Shown here one piece after another: positions 12,201-25,050 of a stretch of DNA of 64,000 bases. Under the pieces are notes generated by a model that saw only the letters and a list, made by a program, of their open reading frames with translations, was not told the origin of the DNA and made no database searches. The position numbers and the translations under genes were made by a program. The DNA is from Linepithema humile (lineage: Eukaryota; Arthropoda; Insecta; Hymenoptera; Formicidae), in the NCBI RefSeq assembly GCF_040581485.1, contig NC_090128.1, forward strand, positions 5,952,001 to 6,016,000, in the 5' to 3' direction. Each line of letters begins with the position of its first letter. Position 1 is the stretch's first letter.

Positions 12201-15200
12201 GTGTAAGCGAAGAGTATTTCGATATAACCTCGTTCCTTTACCTTCATATAAAATATCGATTATAAACGTAGAGTATGCGTAAATGGAATTTGTCAATTAA
12301 TAATATTAATTTTTAGTTTTCAATATTTATAAATAATTTATATATGAATTTTCTCTTTGCTTATTTGTTGATTTCTAAGCATTGTAATTATTGTTTGAAT
12401 TTTACCTCGCAAAAATCAAAGAAGTAAAGCGAAACAAAGAAAATTGAAACGAAGTATTTTAGAATTCTATTTGTGTGGTCTGTTTCACTATACAGTAGCT
12501 ACAGTCTTGACAGCAATGTGTGTCGGCGAAGCCGGTCAAAAGATTCGCAGGTTTCACGGTCAGTCATTCATCGTTGTTGGCCGTTGTAAACGAACTTTTG
12601 AAAGCCCTCTGAGAATCCCGCCCCACTCGCTTGCCTTTCCGTTCGCAAAGATCCATCGTTCACTGCCGATGAAGTTGCCATCGATTGTCACAACCGAACG
12701 ATTATTATCCTCGACGCACCGCGTCTGTGTGCCGGACCCGCCACAGCGATCAATTTCACGGGAATCGACATTTTGCCCGCCGTCACATTTCACTCCCGAT
12801 TTATGACCCCGATCCTTTATTTCAATTCCCGAGATACGTTTGTATTCGATATACATTTAAACTGCCGAACGTGGCAAAAATTATTTCTCAAAATATCTAG
12901 CAAAAAGTGACGGATAAAAAAACTTAAAAAATTCTCACTCTATTCAGTCTTGTATAATTTGCCGATTTATATTTATTAAAAGAAAGATATAAATTAAATT
13001 TGTTGAAAACTATCTTTAAAAAATTTAATAATTGAAACACTATTTAGTTTTATATTTCCTGCATTGTTGAAATAAGTTACCTGTCAATATTGTTTCAATT
13101 TCTGTAGATTCTGACACAATTCAAAAAATACTTTGGAAGTGTCGGAAACATGAGACAATTTTTGTGATATTTGTAGTCGACAAATGCTACACATATTTTC
13201 TTTTTTCCGGCGGAAAACTAAAATACTAGGCAAAAATGTGTCGTGAACCGAAGGTTCGGAGAGAAAAATCCGGTCACTGGGGAAATATCTGACAATACTT
13301 TCCTGTGCGTGCGAAGTATTAAGTTTATGGAATACAGCCGGAGCCGGTGGTACAAAGGTTTAACTTTTGTCGAAGCGCGGCGTGTTATAAGCTTTGTGTA
13401 AAACAGTGCAAAAAGGATTGGAGGCGGGATGCGTGCGACGAGGCGATAGAGCGTGTCGCGGAGAGCAGTTGGGGTCGTAGGCATGCGAGACGAGCAGAAG
13501 TTAGGCAAGTTCGGAGACTGCTTTGCGCGCAAGGGGAAATCGCGGCATGAATAATGTATCGTGAATATTGTAACCGGTCTCGGGACAGCTGCTGTCAGTG
13601 ACCAATTACAGTTGGCTTATAAAACAAATAAATTGATCGATCGAGTGATTGCGCATAAATTAAGAGCGCGTCCTTTGTTCGGTCGAGCTGCTTCTCTAGA
13701 AATCGAGCAACGATAATCGTCATTGTCATTGTCATTCTGGATGTCTGATGTCGAGCAGATTGAATCATGTGTCTGGGGAAACATCTCGTTGAAACAGCCA
13801 GTTAAATCAGGAGATGTCGTTCAGTTCAATTAAGTCAATTGAGGAGGACGATTAGTTACTCAGGGTTGCCAGGTGACAATTTACGGCAGTCACGTGGAAA
13901 CGTGCAATTTAAGCAAGCAGTTTGCTGCTGTTTTATTTATAAAGATACAGCTTGCAAATCCAGTTATGTTTATCTACCTATCATAATAACATTACATATC
14001 ATATAACGTATATTTCATCGATGCGTTGAAAGTCTGCTGTGTATTTACTATTATAAACATTTTCGATTTAGCGAAATTATATATTCTGGCCAAAAATTTC
14101 GATATTAAAGGATAGAAATTTATAACTTTAATATTTAAAATAAATATTTGCACACTTGCGAATGAAGAGATCCGGCTTAAAGAGTTAAATAACGCGATTT
14201 CGTTCGTTTTTTTCAACAAAAAACGGGCTTCAATGGCGAATCCGCGGGAAAGAAAGGCGCTCCGCAGGCGCAGTCATAACGCGGTCGAGAATAAATGTCT
14301 GAGTAACGAGAATCCAATAATGTCGCTCCCATTAAACGTCAAAGGTACGTAATTACTCGGAGGCTTGTTGGAACGTTGCAGCAAAAATCAATCGTTCTCG
14401 CGCGCGCAGCTACTGAGAGTAAAGCGGCCGCGTATATGTATATAGGAGAATAGATTAAATTTCTCAAGTGTAGCTCGGTGCGCGCGCGCCGTTAGAGTTC
14501 GCACTTTATCCAATATCCATCGATATATGTACTGGTAAGCTTCTATTTATGGAATACTCGTGTGAATAACAAATAATCCATATTTACGAGTACCTTACAT
14601 ATTGATGAGTTTCGCGATTGCCTGCTATGCACGATTTGATTGCAGTCAAGTGTCGCGCTCGCATCGATACGATATTGTGCGATAATAAGCTAGAATTAAA
14701 ATTGATTCCGGGGACTCTAGATTTCAATGTACATAATGTCAAGCGAAACCTTATACACTGAGCGATACTTATACATTTATAAGCAATAGTGACATCTTTT
14801 CAGTTTCTCTTGGCGCGTTTGTAAGCTGTGAAAGGTCAACAGAAAGATTGAAGTAAGGTGAAGTTGAGAACTAACTTGTGTTACGCGAAACATCAATGTT
14901 ACATTAAGTACTGTCGGAATGAAATTTGCGATTAATTCCCGCTTAGTTATATTATATCATTCTGACGATTATTCAACGTCACGTTTTTGCGAATCGCTTT
15001 TATTATTTGATAAATTATATCTGTGCAAGTTACAAGTGCTGATTAAAGTCAAAAGTCAATTATTTCCATTATGTCTAATGAGCGATCTTTAAATAAGACT
15101 CGCATTGCGAGTGGAATAAAAAACACGTGATGATCCAAGTCATTATTTATCTGCTTCGCGAATAAATTCGTATATTGAGTATATTGAAGCAAATTTATAA

Positions 15201-15906
15201 ACACTCGCGAGCAATTCACTGATTGATTACGAACTGTATTCCGAATATGGATACAAGTGAGGTTCGCAAACACTTGGCGCGCAATACGTGAGACGCAAAC
15301 TGGTCGCGACCTGTATTCCCAATTTATCCGTGCTGAAGTTCGCGAACAGCTTGTGGACAACCAACGAGCAGTTACAAAGTTGTTTCCCTGCCTTGTTAAT
15401 ATGTAGAGCTCTCAGTCCAAACTTCAACATCCAGGATTGTGTCGTCAACTTTAACTGCGAAGTTCGAAACATGTATTAATTTCGTGTTTTAGGTATACAA
15501 TGAAGTTTAATTTTAAACATTTATTTATCTCTTGCCTTACGATTTAATTTGTGACCGCGCACAAGGTTGCTCGGGACAAGCAAAAATATATCAATATTAA
15601 TGATGCGTTTAATTCACGTACAATGAGTCAGATTCGAGATTTCTTTTGTTTAGTCCGTAATCTATACTCCATGGACACACTTGTGTTTTTCAGTTTTGGC
15701 GTGTAATCTGTAGCGCGAGTGTCACTCGTTATTGCAGAGCGAGAGTTAAAGAATCGTATTAAAACTAATTGTTACTTTTAAAGTGAGAAGGAAAATTGGA
15801 AACAATAGACGGGCTTGAATTTTCTCGCCGTATTGTTTAGCGATTAAAGATGAAGGGAAGATTTATGCAATTGTCTAAATGCGAATTTTCAATTTTATAT
15901 TTGCAG
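9281..15906. other. long noncoding stretch
   Basis: AT-rich with moderately GC-rich patches at 10750-11000, 12440-12830 and 13230-13560. GTCATT occurs three times in tandem near 13721-13738. No coding gene, tRNA or transposon was recognised. The stretch ends at the acceptor of the 15907 candidate exon. Confidence 0.5.
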
Positions 15907-16056
15907 GTGAGACATTGGTGAAGATATGAAGCAGTCCTCGGAGAAAAGAGAATGAGGCTTCGTTACTTAAAGATCAGATTCAGGATGTCAAAGGATAGTG
16001 CACCATCATTTCCCCAACCGAAGTCAAGGAATTTAAATCGTGATTTTAAGGTGAGG
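15907..16056 (+). other. candidate internal exon (leader/untranslated) with strong splice sites
   Basis: Seen: a pyrimidine-rich acceptor ending TATATTTGCAG at 15906, and a near-perfect donor AGG|GTAAGT at 16056/16057, with an alternative AAG|GTGAGG six bases earlier. The 150-bp segment is less AT-rich than its surroundings. All three frames contain a stop, so it is not a fully coding exon. An ATG at 15952 (A at -3) stays open to the donor for 35 codons (MRLRYLKIRFRMSKDSAPS...). I recognise no family. It may be a 5' exon of sbb, or of an unannotated noncoding RNA. Confidence 0.4.
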
Positions 16057-17717
16057 GTAAGTAAATGTTTTTAATTGCAACTTTTTCTGTGATTTGCATA
16101 CGTATTGCCTACGTATAATGTAGATTGCTGTTTTTTTTTGCCCATTATCGAATATTCTTTTAAAATTTAAAAATATTGTATTATCGATCGATCTTACGAA
16201 ACATGTTTTTTAAGTAATTGATGATAAGCGTCATAAAAGCGTCAGTAGTTTTTTACTAATTCGCAAACTTTTCTGAAAAAAGATACTGTCTACTCTTATT
16301 TAACCAGGAAAGTTTATTAGTACTTTTAAGAGAATCCGTGCTCATTTTATCATGAGAGCGAGATCTCTACAAGCATCTCTTTACGGAAAAAAATTTATAA
16401 TACCGACATTTCGACATATTTCCTGCCGGCGAATCCGCCGTTAACTCGCTAGACAAAGGAGCGGTTTGAACAAGAAAACCTCGTCGCGATTCGCGGAAGA
16501 AGTCGACGCGTTAAAAGTTCTTTTAACGGCCGGGAGCTTCTTTCCCTCTTTTCCGTGCCGTGGTAATTTTCATTCTTCCGACGGTGCACGGTAAGATCTT
16601 TAATGGCTTTTACGCGATAGGGAAGTCTTCGTCGGGCGTACCGCGAAAAGAAAGTATTATGAGATAGGGTTGCTAGATGTTCTGTATTTCAGCTCGATTT
16701 TGCTGTTCTGACCGGATTCGCCGAGAAATGCGATTTGTTTTGTATTTCCAACTTTTTACATTCAATTAAAGTTTATCGCGGACATGCAAATATTTCTGAA
16801 GCACATCGCGTACATCGAAATTACTGCAGTGTTAATTGAACAATATGCTGCTATTGACATTTCAAAAGTTAAAAGTTAATGTATAGGTCTATTAAAATTT
16901 CCTACACGAGACGTAAAAAAGTACCGGCTTCCATATGTACTATCTGTCCGCTATCTTTTATTCGCCCTCGGAATTAAATCACAAATAGCTGTTGCATTCG
17001 ATGAGCAGGATCGATCGTCGAAGAAGAACGATCGCTTCCGAACAATTTATCTCCAGTTATACCGGAGCAAGGTTATTACAAGCAGTCGAGAGCCATTAAG
17101 GCGCAAGCAACATCTGGAGTCGCTCCCGTGATTTATATCGGCGCGAGTCGAAGGTCTTCATCGATTTTATCGCGTCGTCGGACATGCAGTTTGCGCGTCG
17201 ATCGAAATACGCGCTTAGAAAAATTATAATTGCCATGTACAAATCGGGGTCCCTCTCCTCTTCTTTGTCGATAATAAACCATGACACGTGCGTGATAAAA
17301 TGTCAACGCCGCGGTAACGACATCGATATCAAATATCCGATGCGCGTCCCATAAATCCGCAAATCCCCTCTGCATAAAAAAAATAAAAAGAGAGCTGACG
17401 GTTGAATTTATGAACGTTCTCGTTAGCACAACGTGACATCTCCCTTTTTTCGCCTTGTTAACATTCCGATAAGAAGTTTTCGTCAATTTAAAAAAAAATT
17501 TCAATTTATGGAAAATTATATCTTGACCCATTCGTTTAATTTTTTGGTTACGATGGAAAAGCGACATTAAAAATTGAAATCGTTTTTTGTGTGTAAAACG
17601 AATCTTTTAATTTTTTTAAATGTTTGCAAAATGGTTAGAAATTTTTAACCAATGGATAAAAGCTTTATGTGCAAAATGTGCTGTCAGGATGCCTCGTAAT
17701 TCGCGAATCAAAATATT
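16057..17717. other. noncoding
   Basis: A GC-richer patch at 16420-16640; otherwise AT-rich. A minus-strand frame at 17133-17567 has no family features. Confidence 0.5.
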
Positions 17718-18006
17718 ATAACATGAAAGTTCTCAAAAAACGAAATAGAAAAGTTTTTTACGATTTTTTAATCCAAGCAATAGTTTTTAAAATAGAAGAA
17801 TTTAAAACTGATTAATCAAACTGTATAGTTAAACAGTCGCTTTTGTTCCCTAAGTTGCGTATATGACAATATTAGTAACTCATGGATAAGCGACCGCTTA
17901 ACCATAAGGTTTGATTGATCAATTTAAAACACATTTCAAAAACTATTGCTTGGATTAAAAAATCATAAAGAATTTTTATTTTGTTTTTAGAGAACTTTCA
18001 TGTTAT
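17718..18006. mobile_element. foldback (inverted-repeat) element remnant
   Basis: The left arm 17718-17841 and right arm 17889-18006 are reverse complements at roughly 80% identity, separated by a 47-bp spacer. Anchors include ATAACATGAAAGTTCTC at the outer end, TTTTTTAATCCAAGCAATAG in the middle and an AGCGACC/GGTCGCT-like inner end (imperfect). No coding capacity was found and no clear target duplication. It is most likely an old non-autonomous DNA transposon (MITE). Confidence 0.7.
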
Positions 18007-18474
18007 GTATAATAAATTTTTAACAAGAAATAATACAATTTAGATCATTTTTACGCTGCAAAATTGCAAGTTTCTTGACATTTGTAGATCGCCTTCAGAG
18101 CAAAAATTCATTGTCGAGACCTGCGGCGCAAACAGGAAAAAGAATGATTGCATAACGAAAAGACGATTATCATCGGCTTGACGAATACGTGTTATCTCTG
18201 ATTTTTCTCGTATAATTTATACTTAGTATTCGCTTTATCACCTTTATCTCGCAATGCGAATCAACTGCACGGAGTAATGCATTCTGCTGTCGGACCGTAC
18301 GAGCTCACTACATATTTATCGACCGCGACGTGATTTGAATATGCGTCGCTGCCTTTAATGTATCCTCATTGCATTACGCTCTTATAGCACGGTAGCAAAG
18401 TCTAGAGATGTTAGAATATGAGAATATGAACCGACTACCGTTATTACGTATTACCATCCATTCCGCAAATTAGT

Positions 18475-18505
18475 ATAAAGTATCATGAATAAAGTATCAT
18501 GAATA
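18475..18505. repeat. two copies of a 14-bp unit ATAAAGTATCATGA
   Basis: A perfect short tandem duplication in AT-rich noncoding sequence. Confidence 0.8.
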
Positions 18506-20166
18506 GAAAGCAGAAAAGTGTTATAAAGGCGTTGATGTATTCAGTTGTCTGAAAGCACTGTGTGCACTGTGCTTTTAAAATTCAATTAAAAATATTAATA
18601 TTTATTACTGTGTAAAAATATCAGTAAAGTAAACTGTAAAGAAAGAATAGAAAAAGTACAAGAGAAAATATATTAAAAAATTTGTAAAGTCTACTGCTAA
18701 ATATGTACAGATCTATGTAGAAATTGTTTTTATCGAAATCAAAAACACGATAATAACATTAATGTAACGTTTCGATAATTGTTATCATATTTTCCACGGA
18801 CAAATAGACATAAATACATATAAAACAGAATACGATTTATTTTATCGCTGTTGAAATATAGCTTTGATTTACGCAGACGTATTTATGTAGACGATACTTC
18901 ATTGTGGAAACAAGCCTATCAATTATGAATTTACACCAAATGACGGTAGCCGTCGAGCTCGTCGAGCGCCAACGAACGCATCTTTCTGTCTCATTTACGG
19001 ACAATTAACGCGCCGCGCAATGTACGCGGAGATTAATAAACACGCGGCGCCCACGCGAAAGGCATACAGAATGTACGAGACGGATATAATTTAGCGGCGG
19101 TTGCGAGGGGGAGCGTTAATTGAGAATGATCGACTCTTCTCGCCGCGACGCGGCTCGGTGCGACTGAAACAAATAATGGCAGTCGGATCGAGGCACGATA
19201 TCGCATCGCATCTCTCTCTCTTTCTTTCTTTCTTGTCTTATTTCGTTCCGCTGCTTCGCGGCGTGGCATTTCTCGTGATTCCAATTTTTCCCCGTGCCGG
19301 TACGATAAAGAGGCCACTCTACCGCCTCGAAACAAGATTGATCGCGAAGCGTGCTCGTGAGTGCTGCGAGGGAGGGTGCAAAACACTTGCACCCACCTGG
19401 ATTTTCGTGGAGATTGGAGAGATTAAACGAAATCTATTGAGGGGAATTTTGCGCAATAATTTATTTCTTCTTGAGAGAATGCACTGAGTTACCTTTGGTA
19501 TTTTAGTATCACTAAATATTTGTTTTATGATAGCTTTAAATTCAAATTTCTTTGAATATAAAGAATCAATTCTTTGACAGTAGTGCGGCTATTATGAATT
19601 ATCAGTTTATATATATTTTAATATATATTTTAAGAGATTGTATAAATATAAAACAATTAGGAAATTGATTTTTATTTCTGAATACTTCAATTCGGAATTT
19701 AGGCTCCAAATTGATAAAAAAATCCATAGATGAAAGGAAATCTGAAAAATTTTTAGCTGTATCTTCTAACTCTATGAGAAACGAAAAACATGCCTTTCTC
19801 GTAAAAATATACAGATATGACACATGACGATAAAATGGCTTTAAACCATTCAGAATCCTCGTGTTTTTTTTCTGTAAATTGTTTTTCTTTTTAATTGTTT
19901 TACCAATTATTAAATTTTTGATATACAACACGAAGGAGGAAACAGTGCGAAAAATGAGAGGCGGAGAGCAGTAAAATGAGATGATAGAAAAGAAGATAGA
20001 AAGTAATAGAGTGAAGAGTGGCAAGCGAGAGAGAAAGAGAAAGAATGGAGACAGAGATATACACAGTGAGGAACGGAGACACAATGGAAGCAATATGGAT
20101 AGACAAAGATGAAAGAAGCTCTCCGTTGAGTCTGCTTAGAGGAAAGTAGATAGATCCGGATAGACT

Positions 20167-20174
20167 TATAAAAG
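20167..20174 (+). promoter_or_regulatory. isolated consensus TATA box (TATAAAAG)
   Basis: TATAAAAG followed by a GC-rich stretch, the usual arrangement of a TATA promoter on the plus strand. No initiator consensus lies at +25 to +35 and no coding frame follows, so this may be chance. Confidence 0.2.
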
Positions 20175-21403
20175 GTCGCGCGTATCCGACGCAGATGGAA
20201 GTATCGATACTGCCGCGGCAGCGGCGTCGAATCATTGAACCACGTTTCGTCGTGGAGCGTCGATGTTGTCCCAACTAAAGGCAGGTGTTCCCAACATGCT
20301 CTAAATGAACCTGGAGATAAAGCCATAGTAAATGTAACTGGAATTGCGTAAGCTTGTTGGTAGTAAATCGTTTTTGTCGTATCAGCCTCTCTTACATCGC
20401 TTTAACGTTCTTGACGGGTGATCATAGTCAAAAGCACTTTGAAAGTGCTTCTGCATGCCTATTATGAAACCCCGTTAAATAAACTACTTTTAGAAAATGT
20501 AATTTCTCGTGCCTGTTCTTATTTAAATATTATTCGTCTATTTAGGTGAAATCTGTTTGATTAGTTGTTCCATCGGCGGAATTTAAATTATAGACTAAAG
20601 TTGAAAAGTTTTATTTCCGTTTAAACTTGTACAACTGAAAGTAGAATAAACATCACTGATAACAGCTATACAGTAACTATATTGCTTGATATCAAACAGA
20701 AGAGTACATTCTACTATTTTGATATTTTCTTCTTCGCTATCTAAAAATATTTGCCAGTGAAAACAAGATTGAAAAGTACCGATTTTAGATAATATCCTCA
20801 TTCACAGGTTTTGATAAATTGAATTTTCTTGCTAAAGATATTTCGGATGATATACTGCGGTATATATTAAATTCATCGATATCAGAGCGGAATAACGCCA
20901 AATATGTCTTCGTCAGTGAAACGTACACGTCCCACTTTCGCTCCGCCACTGTCAGTTCGTATTAGCTTCATGCTGTGGTACAGAATCTAATACATTAAAT
21001 TTATTTCAAACGATTCATGTTAAATATTCAAATCATCTTGTAATATAGTTATGCAAAATTTAATGTTGCAAAGAAACAACTCTAAATATTCTCTTCGACA
21101 ACTTGATAACAAGAATATAATTTTTTATCTTGACTTATGTGCAAGTGCAGTATATATATGCAAAATCATCAATGCTCTAATTATCTTCATATCTACAACT
21201 CTAAATATTCAACGCACTGCTATATTGTACATATCTTACAATTTGATTCGACGTTTTCTGATTTATTTCGAGATCCACAGCGTATACCAATTTTATCGGT
21301 ACTTGAAAATATCTCTTTATTAGAGAAAGACCGACTCGTCCCCGGTGCGCTACACCACTGCCGAGTCGCACTGGCCGTCGACAGTGGTGGGGAACGGCGA
21401 TGC

Positions 21404-21430
21404 CTCAGTAAACGCCAAGCGCTCGAGCCG
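21404..21430 (+). promoter_or_regulatory. candidate core promoter (TCAGT initiator plus MTE-like element)
   Basis: CTCAGTAAACGCCAAGCG at 21404-21421 holds the arthropod initiator TCAGT (A+1 at 21407). CGAGCCG begins at exactly +18, matching the first seven positions of the motif-ten element consensus CSARCSS; the remainder of that element does not match. There is no TATA box at -30, as expected for this class. It lies at the start of a GC-rich island. A splice donor CGTAC|GTAAGTGT follows at 21770/21771, giving a hypothetical 364-nt first exon. Confidence 0.3.
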
Positions 21431-21630
21431 TCGATGCCACGGCGAAGCGGTTTACGAGAGAGTACTCGTAATAGGAGTAACCGGCATTAGTTCTAGCATT
21501 GATTAAACGCTCTGTGTAGCCGACAGCTTGTTCCGTGACTCGACCCGTGTCGGACGATTCGTCGTGTCGCGAAAATCATCCAACAGTGTGGGAGAGCCAA
21601 CGACTTCTATTGGGAAGTTGTATCTACATC

Positions 21631-21637
21631 TGTGTGC

Positions 21638-21670
<33 letters not shown>

Positions 21671-21677
21671 TGTGTAT
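21631..21677. repeat. alternating TG/CG tract (Z-DNA-prone)
   Basis: About 47 bp of alternating purine-pyrimidine (TG, then CG, then TG), immediately followed by CGCACACACACG, which can pair back with it. It lies about 225 bp downstream of the candidate initiator at 21407. TG/CG alternation is a classic Z-DNA-forming sequence. Confidence 0.9.
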
Positions 21678-21860
21678 GTCGCACACACACGTCTGTCTTT
21701 CTCCGAAGTGTGCGTGCGTGTGTCGAAACACGGAATCGCGCGTGTGTGTCGGTGATGCTTTCTGACGTACGTAAGTGTGTGTACGCGCGTACTTGCATTG
21801 GTACGCTCGTGTTGCGCAACGGCGACGATACTTTCGTGTGCGCTTAACGTTCGTTATTAC

Positions 21861-21892
21861 CGCGCGTGTGTGTGTGTGTGTGTGTGCGTGTG
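21861..21892. repeat. second CG/TG alternating tract
   Basis: CGCGCG(TG)n with one CG interruption. A shorter TG tract follows at about 21904-21918. These make antisense Thr/His-rich spurious frames. Confidence 0.9.
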
Positions 21893-22159
21893 CCGCCTAT
21901 TCCTGTGTGTGCGTGTGTCTGTTTTTTTTTTTTGTGCTCCAAATCGACAACGGCGCGACCGACGGAGAGATACGTGACGCTGGTGTTGTCTTCCTCGAGA
22001 TACGGATACTGCTGGAGCAGCGGCGCCTCTCTGCGCGCAACCACACGAGACCCACACACAGAAATAACTTCTCCCCTCTCCCCCCTTCCCTCCCCCCGTA
22101 CATGCACATACCACCACACACGTAACCGCACACGCATGCGCGCGATGTGAAAACCGCTG

Positions 22160-22270
22160 ATCCTCCGCTGCTCCATCGTTCTCTTCTTCTCGCTTCCTCC
22201 TCCTTCTCTCCGTCTTCCTCGCTTGCCGTTCTTCCCTTCTCTCTCCTCCCCCTTCCCTTCCCCCCTTGCC
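22160..22270. repeat. polypyrimidine tract
   Basis: About 110 bp, almost all C and T on the plus strand with a few single G/A interruptions. Homopurine-homopyrimidine duplexes of this length can adopt triplex (H-DNA) forms. It sits between the TG tracts and a pentamer repeat in the same GC-rich island. Confidence 0.7.
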
Positions 22271-22400
22271 CGGCGTCTCCCGTTGGATTACCTCACGGAC
22301 AAAGGATACGTAAACGGGGATATACGTGCTGGATAAACTTCATCGAGGTTCTCTCTCACTGGCTCTGCGCCCTACCGACGACACTATATAGGTATTGTTC

Positions 22401-22450
22401 CTTTGCTTTGCTCCGCTCTGCTATGTTCTACTCTGCTCTACTCCGTTCTA
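22401..22450. repeat. degenerate pentamer repeat (CTYYG/CTCTA)
   Basis: Ten units in strict 5-bp register: CTTTG, CTTTG, CTCCG, CTCTG, CTATG, TTCTA, CTCTG, CTCTA, CTCCG, TTCTA. Confidence 0.8.
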
Positions 22451-22560
22451 CGCTCGGTGCATTGCGCCGGGGTGACAGTGTGTGTTCGATAAGCGCAATC
22501 GAAGCTCGTCGTCCCCTAAGGAGAATGCGGTTTTGTCGACATGACGAAAATTTTTGTTAA

Positions 22561-25050
22561 TCCTAGAAAGCTGAAACGAAAAGAACCCAACTGAGTTTGA
22601 TCAAACTATCGTAGCGTTTTTTTTTTTTTTGTCGTTTTTATTTGCGTTTGTTTACACTTTCTATGAGACCGAAGGAGAAAAGAGGTAATAAAAGTGACAA
22701 ATTCACTTGAAGGGACAAAGCTCTTGTTTACACGACAAATATTGCCTTTGTAAATCTCCACTTAGTGCGTAAAATGTATACATTTTTCGTGTATATAGAT
22801 TGTTTAGTTTGCAGTAAATTTTTCCTTGAGAAATATCTGATTCGGGAGAGAAGCTGACACAATCATTTTATCGCGATTACTCAGCCACCGACGCAAATCT
22901 CACATATAATAATTCTAAGGCGCAGCGTGTTGGGCTCTGTAATGACACAAGATAATCGGCCTTTACACTTCGTGTAGTAATGTCATTTATATGCCGTCCA
23001 ATAGCGATCCTTCCTCGTGCCAGTTCCTTCTTCCACTTAATGAAGCAATAGTTTGCCCCGTCGGTTGTGTACACGGTTCTGCTTTAGGCCGTGTTTAATG
23101 GAGATTCCTGGCTGGTATCGATCGTGGACGTGACAGATAGATGCCTAGGACGATAGTAATAGGATCAATCGCGGCCGGCACATCTGCGGCCCCTATATAA
23201 CTTATAATGCTGCCGCAAGTTATGACGAGCGAGCGCTGCATTATATGTATTATGTACCGGGCGCGTTACGCGAAGCGGATTACATATACGACGTTATTAC
23301 GCACGACAAACTTGCATCGGAAAAGCTTTCTTCGGTCTGGGCTTTTGTACTTTAACATGAGCGAGCTGTTGAAAAAATCGGTTTTACCGTGCAGGCGGTG
23401 CTGTGAAATATTTCCGGATATATTTCATAGTGTATATTTTTATTTCAAATTTATATTGTTAATCAGTTTATCTCGGATGTAAATATATCGATTATTTTGA
23501 AAACTTGTACGCGCGCATGATGGAAATGAAATTTTTTGTTGTTACGAAATAAACATTTATAATTTATTTGAAATATCACGTATAGGACTTGTCGGTGCAT
23601 ATATGAATGAGATACGTCGTATTTGGTATAAATAATAAAGATGAAACTAATTTTAATTGAAAAATTACTCTCTCACAGCAATTTATTTGCATTTGCGAAT
23701 CAACGAGGCAGTCAGACTGGTTTTACCGCTATTTCTTATTATAACGAGGAATATTAATAAATTATTCGTGCAAATAGAAATGTGACTTCGGTGAAAACAA
23801 ATAAAATCTGACTGACATATTTAAATTAACGAAAACACACACTAATTTCTTGTTTAAAATTTACTTCTTTTGTTATTTATTATTCTACATAAGTCGACTA
23901 AATTATATTATACAAATCTGGAAAATCACAGTTAGTCTGAATATTTCCACCGCGTATATATAATAATATGGTAATACAGTTCCATATCTCAAATTTCATA
24001 TCTCCACATAATACACTAAAGATAAAATATCATATTACACTAAAAATAAAAATTGCACAGGTAATAAATTTCTTTCTTGTAAACAACTTGAAATACTTTT
24101 TTGTGCAAATGCTAAATATCTACATTAATTTTTATTAAGTTTGCTCAAATATAATGCCGATTAATTTCGTAACGGTATAAAACGGCTATGTGAAACTTTG
24201 TAAAAAAATGGGAGAATTGTTTATCGCTATGTCATCCTGAGTTGTTACAATGTTTTCTATATGGGGGCGATGTAACAACACATGGATTTCTCTGAAGCAA
24301 TCATCGATGATCATATAACATTTGTAAAAATCGCGAGCTTTGTCAACGGTAACCGATGCTGAAGCATGGCATTAAACCGTCTCAGCGACTGGTTGATTAC
24401 ATAAAACATCGTAACCTGAGGCCAATTTTCAACTGAGCTATGAGATATCATTGCCGCGCGTAATCACGTGCTTCCATTCGGAACAGAGTGACCACGATTA
24501 CTATACTTGAGCGTTCCTCTTGCCGATCGATCAATTGAAAGCTCGCCCGTAGCATTCTTCCCACTCGATAGCATTCCCCTGTGCTCATTACATTGTGATT
24601 TCGTATCGACACTATTATTGAAAAGCGTATCGATGTTTACTTATCATCAAATTTAAATTTCAGTACCGTTATCAATTTCAAAATTAATCTGTTTGATGAG
24701 AATTTTTTACATTTTTGAAAAACATGTCAAGTGAGATAAAAGAGAGACATATAAGTATAAATATGAGGAAAAATTAAAATATTTATTATTTTTAATAATT
24801 AGCGATGCATACATTGATATTTTGTTGTAAAATTACAACCATTACAGATCCAAATTTAAAATTTTTAGGTCAATTTAAAATTAATTTCTGGTGTTGTAAT
24901 AAAGCAGATCGCTCAAATTAATAATTACAATTTTAGGCTAATTCTTTACAGTGTAGTAACGCTTGTAGGAAATTATTGAGGCACTAGACAATAATACCAT
25001 CAGTATGTCAATACTTGGAGGTATCGACACATTGATAGCATTATTGTTGG
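22561..25050. other. noncoding AT-rich sequence
   Basis: A T run at 22617-22630. A GC-richer patch lies at 22880-23300. Nothing else recognised. Confidence 0.55.

Larger units (their letters stand above)
18007..21403. other. noncoding
   Basis: A GC-rich patch at 18940-19400 contains CTTT repeats (19205-19235). From 19930 to 20110 the plus strand is purine-rich (GAGA, AAGA), which makes Leu/Ser-rich antisense frames. A perfect small palindrome AAGCACTTTGAAAGTGCTT lies at about 20431-20449. No gene recognised. Confidence 0.5.
21771..22560. other. remainder of the 21.3-22.5-kb GC-rich island
   Basis: Contains the second TG tract, the polypyrimidine tract and the pentamer repeat. Its many overlapping frames on both strands are low-complexity artefacts. 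If the 21407 initiator is real, this is the start of a first intron or an extended leader. Confidence 0.45.

Noticed and set aside
19602..20093. 163-codon minus-strand frame rich in Leu, Ser and Phe
   Set aside because: It is the antisense of purine-rich GAGA/AAGA sequence. Composition explains it.
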